64,000 nt of DNA from Parasphingorhabdus halotolerans (GTDB taxonomy: Bacteria; Pseudomonadota; Alphaproteobacteria; Sphingomonadales; Sphingomonadaceae). The position numbers and the translations under genes are program-made. Each line of letters starts with the position of its first letter. The stretch's first letter is position 1. The stretch covers positions 310,001-374,000 of the forward strand of contig NZ_CP051217.1 of NCBI RefSeq assembly GCF_012516475.1, written 5' to 3'. The notes under the pieces were generated by a model. That model was not told where the DNA came from. It made no database searches and worked only from the letters and a program-made list of their open reading frames with translations. Of this stretch, positions 1 through 10,400 are shown one piece after another.

Positions 1-1288
1 GAGTGTCACATTATCCTGCGCATTGGCGGTGCCAGTCAATGTGAGCGCTCCGCCTGCGGTCAGATTGATATTATCCGCTCCGCCGGTGTTGGTGACCCGG
101 TCTGCGGTCATCAATGATCCGCCATTAATCGCCCCGCCTGCCGCCATTGTAATGCTGTTTTCGGTGGTGTTGGCGGCGACAAAGCTGATCTCGCCACCTG
201 CATCAACGGTAAAGTTGTTGCCAGCGGTTGCACGGCCAAAGCTCGCGTTGCCAGTGGCGTCGATATCAATGCCACCGCCAGAAGTAATCGTGCCCGTGCC
301 GTTGACATCGCCACCGGTGGCATTGAGCCGGAGCAAGCCGCCCGGAGCACCCATACTTACATTCGCATTGTTGAGCGTCACCGAACGTCCGGTTATGTTT
401 GTTCCGCTACCCGAATTGGCGGTGCCGACCGTTGCGGCGTTGGTTGCGGTAACGGCAATGGCGCCACCTGTATCCAATGTCGCTGCGTTCACGCTCGCGC
501 CGACGAGTGTCACATTATCCTGCGCATTGGCGGTGCCAGTCAATGTGAGCGCTCCGCCTGCGGTCAGATTGATATTATCGGCTCCGCCGGTGTTGGTGAC
601 CCGGTCTGCGGTCATCAGAGATCCGCCATTGATCGCCCCGCCTGCCGCCATTGTAATGCTGTTCTCAGTGGTGTTGGCATTGGCAAAGTTGATCGCGCCG
701 CCCGTATTAACAGTGAAGTTGTTGCCCGCCGTTGCACTGCCAAAGCTGGCGTTGCCGGTGGCGTCGATATCGATGCCACCGCCAGAAGTAATCGTGCCCG
801 TGCCGTTGACATCGCCACCGGTGGCATTGAGCCGGAGCAAGCCGCCCGGAGCACCCATACTTACATTCGCATTGTTGAGCGTCACCGAACGTCCGGTTAT
901 GTTTGTTCCGCTACCCGAATTGGCGGTGCCGACCGTTGCGGCGTTGGTTGCGGTAACGGCAATGGCGCCACCTGTATCCAATGTCGCTGCATTCACACTC
1001 GCGCCGACGAGTGTCACATTATCCTGCGCATTGGCGGTGCCAGTCAATGTGAGCGCTCCGCCTGCGGTCAGACTGATATTATCGGCTCCGCCGGTGTTGG
1101 TGACCCGGTCTGCGGTCATCAGAGATCCGCCATTGATCGCCCCGCCTGCCGCCATTGTAATGCTGTTTTCGGTGGTGTTGGCGGCGACAAAGCTGATCGC
1201 GCCACCTGCATCAACGGTAAAGTTGTTACCAGCGGTTGCGCTGCCAAAGCTCGCGTTGCCGGTGGCGTCGATATCAATGCCACCGCCT
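1..1288. repeat. 504-bp tandem repeat, about 2.5 copies
   Basis: The sequence beginning GAGTGTCACATTATCC at base 1 recurs at 505 and 1009, an exact period of 504 bp (168 codons), so the adhesin frame is kept. Copies 1 (1-504) and 2 (505-1008) differ at scattered positions. Copy 3 matches only to about 1288, then diverges. Copy 3 resembles copy 2 in its first part (around 1081-1145) and copy 1 around 1180-1230, a mosaic pattern. The array may extend left of the window. Confidence 0.9.
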
Positions 1289-2190
1289 ACCGTGACGATG
1301 CCATTACCATTGCTGTTGCCAGCGGTGGCATTCAGTCGGAGATTGCCGCCGATTGCACCGTTGTTCAAGGTGACCGACGCGCCGGTAATAGATGTTGCGC
1401 CGCCGCTAATCGCGCGATTGACGAGAGAATTTCCCGATGATGCGACCGTCATCGAGGTCGCCGCATTGGCAATGCCAGAAATCGTCGTCGATCCGGCATT
1501 GGCCGTCGCAGTAATCGCACCGGTTGTGGCGGTCATGTCCGTGCCGGTAATATTGCCGTTACCGCTAGTCGTGTTGGGCGTGATCTGGGTAGTAAGAGAA
1601 ATCGATTGGTTTGCCAGCAAAGTGACAAAGTCGATTTGGCTGGCGGTGACGTTAATCAATCCCCCAGCGGTGGAGTTACCCAGATCAGCAATATTACCTG
1701 TATTGATGATAATATTGCCGCCGGTAATAATAGAATTGAGCCCGGTGGCGAAATCGGAAAGCGTGGTCGCCTGGAAATTGCCACTGGCCTCGGCGTGATC
1801 CACATTGATCGCGCCTGTTGCATCAAGCAGGATATCACCGCCCGTTACATTCATGTTGGCAACCGTCTGGGTTCCGGCACTGGTGCTGGTGATGCCGGCC
1901 CCGGCATCCGCGCTGCCTGTAATGCTGACATCGCCGCCTGTGTTGATCGCGATTGTGGTCGAAGCAGCCATATCTGTGGCTGCAAGATTGCCACCGGCAT
2001 CAACAGTGAAGGAACCGCCCTGCGCGTTCAGACTGCCAAATCCGACAGCGCCGGTTGCATCCAGGTCAATCCCGCCGCCAACAGTGACCGCCCCATTGCC
2101 ATCCACATCGCCTGCAGTCGCATTGAGCGTCAAGTCGCCACCGATTGTGCCGTTGTTCAGCGTGACCGATTGACCTGTTATACTAGTGTT
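1..2190 (-). CDS. TpsA-type giant adhesin, part 4 of 4 (tandem 168-residue repeats, runs off left edge)
   Basis: Last visible segment of the adhesin. I read the minus-strand frame (codon 3-1 is CTC) through much of its length and found no stop; the lines read by hand include 1381-1860, and the near-exact 504-bp period covers most of the rest. It therefore continues beyond base 1 and no C-terminus is visible. It begins with another copy of the TSITGQSVTLNNG block, passes through unique repeats at 1300-1900, then enters near-identical 168-residue tandem units (504 bp). Long plus-strand open frames over this stretch are antisense shadows caused by the repeat composition. Confidence 0.75.
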
Positions 2191-5100
2191 CCCCCACTGA
2201 TGGCATTGGTGAGATCAGGCGTTCCGGTTGCTGTAACATTGATATTGTTAAGTGCGTTGAGTGTACCGGTTGCTGTAACATCGCTCGCGCCGGTCAACTG
2301 GATGTTCGAGCCAGTGAGGTTTTCGGCTGCAAAGAGGATTGAATTTGCTTGACCCGCATTGGCGGCGTTGAACGATATTGCAAACAGATCAATTCCAGCA
2401 CCGCTTGTCATGGCATCAGCCAATGTAATTGTGCCGTCCGCCTCAACCGAGAAATCATCTCCCGCTGCTACGTTGGCCAATGCAACATTACCCAGCGCCC
2501 GTATCGCCACATCTTCACCCGCTGTCAGCGTACCGGTTGTGGAAATATTGCCTCCGGCTAGTAAAGCGATACTGGCAGCAGTAGGCGTACCCACGCCGGT
2601 GGCAGCCGAACCGAGCGTGATGTCCTGCGCTGCGGAAAGCAAGATGTCGCCGCGATTTGTTGCAAGAGCGCCAACGGCCACATCGGTTCCGAACAGATTA
2701 ATGCCCGCGCCCGCATTTGTCGTCGTTAAGTCGCCCGCGCCCGTGTTAGCACCTATTGTCCCATTGCTCGCCCTCAGGGTGATCGAATTGGGCGAGGTTA
2801 TCGAGTTGAACAGGATATCCTGGCCGCTAGCAAAGCCGATCCCGCCACCGCTCACGTCACCAACGGCAATATTGGCGCCATCGAGATTTATCGCGTTGGT
2901 TGCGATGAGGTCACCGCCATTTATGCTGCCAACGGCGTTGAAATCGATATTGTTTGTACTGGTTGCCCTGACGAAATTAATATTGCCGCCAGCATCCACT
3001 GTGAAGGCACCCCCTTGAGCTTCAAGAGAGCCAAAACCGACATCGCCGGTGGCATCCAGATCGATCGCCCCGCCAACTGTAATTGCGCCATTGCCATCGA
3101 CATCGCCCGCTATGGCGTTGAGGGTCAGGTCGCCGCCGATAGCGCCGTTGTTGAGAGTGACGGACTGACCGGTAATGCTTGTATTTCCGCCGCTAATCGC
3201 GTTGGCTAAGGTGGGCGTTCCAGTGGCTGATACGGTTATATCCGTATCGGCTGTCACAGTTCCGGCGGTGATGTCACCAGCCGTTGCGACCAATGAAACA
3301 GAACCGTTATTCGATGTAGCATTGCCCACTGAGATGGTCTGCGCATTGAGATCAAGCGCATCGCCCGAGGTCAGATTGTTCAGAGCAATGTTCGCTACGT
3401 TATCGATGGTTATGGTTGTACCGGCCGTCCAGTCACCAGTCCCGGTTACATCGCCACCACCTGCGAAAACATCAATATTGTTGGTCGATGTAAGTGCATT
3501 GGCCGTAACACCCGCAAAACTGTCAATAAAGATGTCATCTCCGGTCGCATCATTGACAAAAACAAAGTCACCGACAATGTTAATGGAGCCGCCGATGGCG
3601 CTTCCCACGCCAACGCCGCCGCCCTGAATGTCTATTGAGCTACCCGAAACGCCGCTGATGTTGACGCTAGAGGTTCCTGAAATAGAGACGCTACCGGCAT
3701 CGGCACCACCAATGTTGACGTTATCGCCATCGATGTTGATGCTACCGCCGCCTGACACGTTTCCGATGTCGATCAAACCTGCGGAAATATTCACGTCTCC
3801 ACCACCGGCAAATCCGCCGAACACATCGCCAGCGTTTATTACAAGCGCACCGCCTGCATCTACATCGCCAAAATCGACGGTACCTGATGCAAATATGGCG
3901 GCGTCCCCACCCCCTAAGATGCTGCCCAAAATGATGTTGGAAGCGTCAAGGGTGATATTGTTAGCCGTACTCGAATTGCCAATATCTATATTTCCGCCCG
4001 CCACCAGATTTATGTCTGATCCCGGGACAGTGATCGAGCCAAAAATAAAGTCTCCACCAGCGTCATAGTTGATGTCGCCAGAACCAACGGTCAGCGCGGT
4101 AACGGTCATGTTACCCGGCACGGAATAAAATCCCGGCGTATCGCCCGCGGTGATCGCTAGTTCCCCGCCGGTATCAATAACAGCAGCGTTCACATCAGCG
4201 CCAACATTAATGCCAATGCTGTTCACACTGGTCAGAGCGCCTGATCCCAATAGGCTTCCCGCCGCAGAGATTTGTATTGAATTACTATTTACATTGGCAT
4301 TCCGCAGATTGACATCGCCTTCCAAGCTTTCAGCAAGAAACTCACTCGCTGCATTGAGTTCGGTCGCAATGCCGTCGGTACCCATAATAATATCGCTTCG
4401 GGTAGTTACGCGAATGGTGTCGGCAGTAACCGATCCACTCTCAACAATAGCCTGAATTATGTTATTATTGCTGGCTTGACCAATCAGAACCTGATTATCG
4501 GCGGTGATTGTGCCGAAGCAGGCATTGCCTTGGACACACTGGGCGCTAAGTAGGCCATTGTCGTTGGATTGGCCAATAGCCGCTATAACGGCGTTGGATG
4601 GGGCATCATTGATGTCGGCTGCTATAGAACTGGCGGATATAGAGCCACCTAGTCCATCAATGGCGTTGGCTGTCATAATGACGGCAGAATTCGAGCCGTT
4701 CAGGCTTCCCTGCGCCAAAATGGAGGAAATTGGCGTGATTGGCGTTGTGAGTAGTCCGTTCAATCCACCTGCGTTCAGAACCAGACTGGCCTGATTGCCA
4801 AACGGGTTGGTTGGATCAAGAGGGTTGATCGGATTCAAAGCTGCCGTGACTGACGATCCGGTCTGGACAATTATGTCGTCGCCGGTTGTAAAAGCGATCC
4901 GGTCATTGGCTGAAACAGCCGCCCCTGTCTGAACCACAATATTACCGCCGGCATTTGCCGTGATACCGGCATAGGACGATATATTGCCAGTTAATGTGAT
5001 ATTGTTGAGTGGATCGTAGAAGAACATTCCGCCGGTCACGGAATCGTCCCCTGCGTCAATCAATATGCCGGATAGATTGGATGTCCCTTGCGGACCGCTT

Positions 5101-5768
5101 GCAGTGGCGTTGTTGAGGAGAACGTCCTGCCGAGCTTGTAGCCGAATATATGGCACCGCACGAAGATCGTTCGCTGATATCGAACCAGCCGCGACAACCG
5201 ACATTTCATTGCCGCTATTAACAATCGATCCGACCGAGGCATTGAAATTGCCGATGGAGTTTGCCGTGAAGTTTCCTGTACTGTCGATCGAAATTGTCGA
5301 GGCCGCATTGTTGCTGTGATTGATCAATATATCCTGACCGCTGGTCAATGACGTATTGCCGCCAACCGTCATTTGGCCATCACTGTCAAAATTATACTCG
5401 ATATTGCCCGCGACATTCACAGTGAGATCGCCAAGAACAGACATTGCACCGCTGTTGCCGGTCACGAAGAAGCCAGCATTTGCGCCCCCATTGGTCAAAG
5501 CTTCTGCTGTCAGGGAACCGAGCGTAATCCGTCCGAGCGGGTCCGTCGAATTGTCACGGATTTGGATTCGCCCTGCATTTGCACCGCCCGGAACAAATCC
5601 TTCACCAATGGGCCCTGCCAGCGGAGCACCCGCGCCGTTCACGCCGTTGGCTCGAATGGTTGTTAAACCGATGGTGATGATGCCAGGACTGCCTTCTTGT
5701 ACCTCGATGGTTGCGGTGCCTCCTAAGCCTCCGCCACCCACGCCTACGACACCGGTTGAGGTTCCGCT
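2178..5768 (-). CDS. TpsA-type giant adhesin, part 3 of 4 (beta-helix repeats)
   Basis: Third open segment of the adhesin, about 1,190 residues of Asn/Gly/Thr/Asp-rich beta-helix repeats such as GNINV and SGGNTSITGQSV. A roughly 70-residue block (starting AISGG...TSITGQSVTLNNG, ending FTVDAGG) occurs near 2940-3200 and again at about 1990-2200 in part 4. The called start (GTG at 5741) lies within repeat sequence, and the frame is open upstream to the frameshift at 5769-5772. The segment ends at TAA 2178 just after AISGG. Adding one C to the C5 run at 2191-2195 (plus strand) restores SGGNTSITGQSV exactly as in the sister repeats, so the stop is a frameshift product. Confidence 0.75.
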   Translation of the reverse strand, partial: SGTSTGVVGVGGGGLGGTATIEVQEGSPGIITIGLTTIRANGVNGAGAPLAGPIGEGFVPGGANAGRIQIRDNSTDPLGRITLGSLTAEALTNGGANAGFFVTGNSGAMSVLGDLTVNVAGNIEYNFDSDGQMTVGGNTSLTSGQDILINHSNNAASTISIDSTGNFTANSIGNFNASVGSIVNSGNEMSVVAAGSISANDLRAVPYIRLQARQDVLLNNATASGPQGTSNLSGILIDAGDDSVTGGMFFYDPLNNITLTGNISSYAGITANAGGNIVVQTGAAVSANDRIAFTTGDDIIVQTGSSVTAALNPINPLDPTNPFGNQASLVLNAGGLNGLLTTPITPISSILAQGSLNGSNSAVIMTANAIDGLGGSISASSIAADINDAPSNAVIAAIGQSNDNGLLSAQCVQGNACFGTITADNQVLIGQASNNNIIQAIVESGSVTADTIRVTTRSDIIMGTDGIATELNAASEFLAESLEGDVNLRNANVNSNSIQISAAGSLLGSGALTSVNSIGINVGADVNAAVIDTGGELAITAGDTPGFYSVPGNMTVTALTVGSGDINYDAGGDFIFGSITVPGSDINLVAGGNIDIGNSSTANNITLDASNIILGSILGGGDAAIFASGTVDFGDVDAGGALVINAGDVFGGFAGGGDVNISAGLIDIGNVSGGGSINIDGDNVNIGGADAGSVSISGTSSVNISGVSGSSIDIQGGGVGVGSAIGGSINIVGDFVFVNDATGDDIFIDSFAGVTANALTSTNNIDVFAGGGDVTGTGDWTAGTTITIDNVANIALNNLTSGDALDLNAQTISVGNATSNNGSVSLVATAGDITAGTVTADTDITVSATGTPTLANAISGGNTSITGQSVTLNNGAIGGDLTLNAIAGDVDGNGAITVGGAIDLDATGDVGFGSLEAQGGAFTVDAGGNINFVRATSTNNIDFNAVGSINGGDLIATNAINLDGANIAVGDVSGGGIGFASGQDILFNSITSPNSITLRASNGTIGANTGAGDLTTTNAGAGINLFGTDVAVGALATNRGDILLSAAQDITLGSAATGVGTPTAASIALLAGGNISTTGTLTAGEDVAIRALGNVALANVAAGDDFSVEADGTITLADAMTSGAGIDLFAISFNAANAGQANSILFAAENLTGSNIQLTGASDVTATGTLNALNNINVTATGTPDLTNAISGGTLV

Positions 5769-7436
5769 GGGGCCTTGAAGCCCCCAGCCCCGCCAACTCC
5801 GTTGGTAAGAAAATTGACAGCGTTTCCTGTTATCGTGCCACCCTGCGCTAGCATAGTGGGCGAGCCGCCAGTACCGGCACCACCGTTGCCGCCGTTGCCA
5901 GCTGTGCCGCCGTCCGTTTCGCCTCCACGTCCGCCGCTCCCGCCGGTCCCGATGGTTGAAATATCAAGCGTTGCAGCGCCAATCGTCACTGTTGCGCCAG
6001 TCCGGGCCTCCAAATTTATTGTTCCGCCTGTACCCGAACCGCCAATCCCGCCATTTCCGGACAATGCACCGAGATTGTCACCACCTTGGCCGCCAGCGCC
6101 GCCAATGCCGTTGCTGGTCAGGACGGCAGCGGTCGGGGTTGGGCCCGGAGTATCAGCGATGGTAATTGCCGCGCCATTACTAGCTACCAGTTCCAACGTG
6201 CCGCCAGTGCCGCTTCCACCAGCGCCGCCCAAGCCGCCATCGCCGGTAATAACACCTGGAACCGCTCCGCCCGCTCCGCCTGCGCCACCAGTACCGGTGG
6301 TGTTTTGGCTGAAATTGGTGCTTCCGGTTAGGTTCACTCCTGCCCCGGAAAGCGCTATACGGGAAAGGCCACCCAGACCTTGTCCGCCAGCTCCTCCGTT
6401 TCCGCCATTGTCGCCGGAACCTGCAGCACCGCCGCTGCCGCCGGAACCCGTGCTTGCCAAGGATAGAAAGCCTATCGTATCAGCATTTCGACTGGTGGTG
6501 AAAATGGTACTGCCTGCGGTTCCATCACCGCCTGTTCCGCCATTGGCTCCATTGGAACCTGTCGTGCCATCACCATTGCCGCCGGTTCCGCCGATGCCGC
6601 CTTGTCCCCCAGAGAACAGTGCAATACCGGCCGCATTAATTGTGCCAGTCCCGGCGAGGTTCACCGTGACATTGCCGCCCACACCCGAACCACCATCGCC
6701 GCCAGCAACCGTTGGTAGGCCCGAGCCGCCATCGCCACCGATCGCATTGGAAACCGCTACAAGCAGTCCCAGCCCATTAAGGACGCCATCGCTCGAAAAG
6801 CTTACCGAACCGCCAAATGCATCACCGCCGCGGCTGCCGCGTACGGTATTGCGAATGCTAATAGAATTGACCGTTAAATCACCGTTATTTGTGACGTTTA
6901 TGTTGCCACCTGTTGCACTGCCACCGGCAGATCCTGGCACGCCGACACCTCCGTTAGCGTCGGTAACGACCTGAAGACCGCCGAGAGTAGCAACCCCGCC
7001 CACAAACGATAAATCGAAATTACCGCCAGCGGAATTGCCACCGCCATTGGTTGCATAAACTTGGGAGCGAGTATCGATTAAAACATTCTGTCCCAAACCT
7101 GCGGTACCGCCGGTGAAGTTAAACGACACATTGCCGCTATTGTCGTCTCCAGTTGTGGCGGTCGCGAAATTGGTTACCGTACTGTTTCCTGTTTGGACGA
7201 CAAGGCTTCGATTTTGTAAATTCGTATCGGGATCGGTCGGATCAAACGCGCCTTGCAAATCAAAATTGCTGGTAGCGCCGGACATATTAATAGCCACGTT
7301 TCCGCCTGTTGCGGAACCGGCGCTTAGGTCACCAAAGCCAGAAAGGGCACTGGAAACTACTGACAGTCCACCATCAACCGTAAAATTACCCCCATTGGTG
7401 ATATTGATCGCAGCACCGCCGCCGAGGGCATTGCCA
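5744..7436 (-). CDS. TpsA-type giant adhesin, part 2 of 4 (Gly-rich repeats)
   Basis: Continuation of the adhesin after the frameshift near 7437. The frame is open from 7436, and the first start-like codon (GTG at 7297) lies inside repeat sequence with no ribosome binding site, so it is not a separate gene. The product is dominated by GGAGG/GGSG runs separated by short T-I-N-L-like strands, typical of right-handed beta-helix shafts. It ends in an artificial-looking tail (PAEPQPVS) at 5744. Adding one base in the GGGG/CCCC run at 5769-5772 removes that stop and reads through into the next part. Composition and repeat style match the flanking parts. Confidence 0.75.
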
Positions 7437-10400
7437 CCCTGAAATTCGCGCGATTAAACAGATTCCGAGCCGCTGCTCCTCCCACATCAATGCGCAGACT
7501 TTCGGCAAAAATCATCGAACTGCCAGCACCATCCAGGGTGAGATTGACATTTCCGCCGGCAGCATCACCGCCGTCTCCGCTGTCACCGAAAGTTGAAGAT
7601 GCACCAGCGCCGCCCAAGCCGCCCGCGCCGCCAATAGCATTTGCCGCGAACTGACTGTCCGAGCCATTGCCGCTAGCGTTTAATGTGCTGCCGCCAGTAG
7701 CCGAGAAGGTTATGCTGCCGCCATTTGCATTGCCGCCATTGCCGCCATTGCCAGGGACCAGGAATGAACGGGCATTGCCGCCATTGCCGCCATTGCCGCC
7801 GATACCTCTGGCGTTGGTCACGCCGTCAGCGGTATAGTTCAGTGTTGCGCCGCCCGTCGCGGAAACCCGAATTGTTCCGCCTGTGCCATTGCCGCCGTTG
7901 CCTCCATCGCCAGTGGGTCCGGAATCGATTGGATTGGTGCCACCGTCGCCTCCGGTTCCTCCGGCAGCTTCGGCAATAATAGTAATTCTGCTGTTGGACG
8001 AAACGGCACCGAGCGCCCCGTTGACATTCAATATGCTATTACCGCCGATAGCGTCGCCACCGGCTCCGCCATTGCCACCTGTGCCATTGCCACCTGCGCC
8101 AGCGCCGCCGGTTGCGATCGCACTGATGAAAGCAGAGGCGAGATTCACATTGGCATTGTTTACATTCAGGGTTGCTGTCCCCGCCTGCCCAAGACCGCCA
8201 TTGCCGCCATTTATACCGAAGCTACCCGCTGCACCTATGCCACTGGCATCCACGATGTAAGAGCGAGCGGCCGCGTCATCCTGGTTGAGATTAACCGTTG
8301 CAATGCCACCGGTGCCGGAGCCACCATTGCCGCCGTTCTGGCCCACAAAACTCTCTACGAAAACAACGTTGCCGTTAGTGGGATTAGTTACAAAGGAGCC
8401 CCCTCGACCTGCCGCACCGCCCGTGCCGACAGAGCTGACAGTAAAGTTGCTAAATCCAATATTGCCACTATTATTGTTAAAAGTTGCTGTTCCCGCAATG
8501 GCATTTCCACCATTGCCGGCTTGCATAGCTGGTGTCGGCGTTGGCGCACCAGTGATGCCGACGAGCGCCAAACCGCCTGCACCGCCAGTGGTGTTTGAAG
8601 ACACCGTGATCGATGCCGCACCGGCGTTTACGGAAGCCGACCCTTCCAGATTGAACGTCGATGTGCCGCCGATTGAGTCTCCGCCATTACCTGCGTCAAC
8701 TCCTGCACCATTTCCGCCCAATCCACCAAATCCACCAGCAGATACCGTCACGCTATTATTTACTGTGAGGCTGCCGGAAAGCGCATTGAGCGTCGCGTTG
8801 CCTCCGGTTCCGAGGCCACCATTCCCAGCGGCTATATTCCCGTCGACAATGTCCGAGCTTCCGCCATCGCCGCCAACACCATCGGCGCTTACCGTGAGAT
8901 TATCGACAGTAACATCTGCGCCGGTCAAATTGAATGTGACCGATCCGCCGCTGCCATCACCGCCGCTTCCCACCACTCCGGGCACGGATGGGAAACCAAT
9001 CGGTCCGGAACTGCCACCAAATGAAGCGAAGCCATCTGATGAAACCGTCAGATCGCCCGCAGTAAATGTACCATTTATCAAATTAAACGTCGTGCTACCG
9101 GCTATACCATCACCGCCCTGACCGGTCACGGGATCTGGTCCTTCGGTGCCTTCGGTGATTGCGCCATTGGTGAATACCGACATGGTTCCAACATTGAAGA
9201 CGCCTGAATTTTGTAGCGCAATAGCGATATTGCCGCCTCGGCCGACACCGCGATTTGTTGAAGCAGCATCCAGATCATTGCCGCGGCCAAAGCCACTGGC
9301 TGTCAATGACAGAGAAGGGGTAGGAGCAGTCGGAAATGTTACATCGTCTGCCAAATTGACGGTTCCGCCATCAACGGTGAAGAATATGTCTCCCGCCGTC
9401 GCACTGCCGCCAGAAGTTGCGGAAGTTGCATCCGTGGTGGCGCTGAAGGCCGTTCCCGAGAGAGTGCCTCCGCCTTGCACAGTTACATTGATCGTCCCGG
9501 CTATACCGTCGTTAAGGGCACCTGCCGCAGCACCAGTTGTGCGAGAGGCATCAAGCTGGAACGAGCCATTTGCAGCTAGAATAGAATTGTCCACCAGCAG
9601 GTTTATGTCGCCTGAAGCAGTTACATTTCCGGTACCTGCTGTCGATCCTGCTGTATTTATTCCCAATTGGTCAGCGATGGTGATGTTCGAGCCATTGAGA
9701 ACATTTAACGTAACGCCGTTACCGGCTGTTCCTGGAACAACATTGCCTGCAAGAGCCCGGGAACTGTTAGTCCCCAGAATCAACCTATCGACATTCACGG
9801 TGCTATTATCGAAATTTACCGAAATTGCGCCACCAGCGACATCGCCGCCAATTCTATTGCCGGCGGCATCATATGAAGCCGCAGCTCCAGCGGCGTTCAA
9901 TATGCTGAGTTCGTCGGTCAAGTTTACCGTTGCATCGGTAAAATTGGCCACAATGGAACCGGCTATTGCGTTATTCTGGCTGGCCGACAGATTTCCGGTC
10001 GCATTGCTCGATGCACTGGCTCCTGCATCCAGACTCAGCGTTCCACCGCTTATAGTTCCGCCATTGACGTTGAAATTGATCAATCCGCCAATACCGGTCC
10101 CACCGGTTGCTGTACCCCTGAAATTCGACCCTCCGGAACCGCTCGCATCAAGCGTCAGGCCGAACAGACCGGCTGTAATGAGATTGCTCTCTGTACCAGT
10201 AATATTGAAATTGATCGTACCACCGGTTCCCTGACCGGCCGTGACAAGACCCATAATTGGGGCAGCACCGACGTTAAAAGTCGATCGCCCAAATGGACCG
10301 AATCTTTGTTGATTGGTGATTTGTAGCACGCCGCCGTTGATCAGATCAACATTGACCGTGCCACCAAAAGTATCCGTGCCATCATCAACTGTAGCTAAAC

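Noticed and set aside
1..1288. Possible CRISPR array
   Set aside because: The unit is 504 bp and coding in frame, with no short repeats and unique spacers.
23..1798. 591-codon open frame on the plus strand
   Set aside because: It is antisense to the adhesin and open only because of the biased, repeated composition; it has no start site and a low-complexity Ala/Pro/Val product.
5741..7297. Adhesin parts 2 and 3 as independent genes
   Set aside because: Their apparent starts are GTG codons within repeats with no ribosome binding sites, and one-base corrections join the frames smoothly.
5775..10234. Several long plus-strand Pro/Ala-rich open frames (for example 5775-6974, 8285-9121, 9146-10234)
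   Set aside because: They mirror Gly-rich codons of the adhesin on the other strand and have no recognisable protein features.
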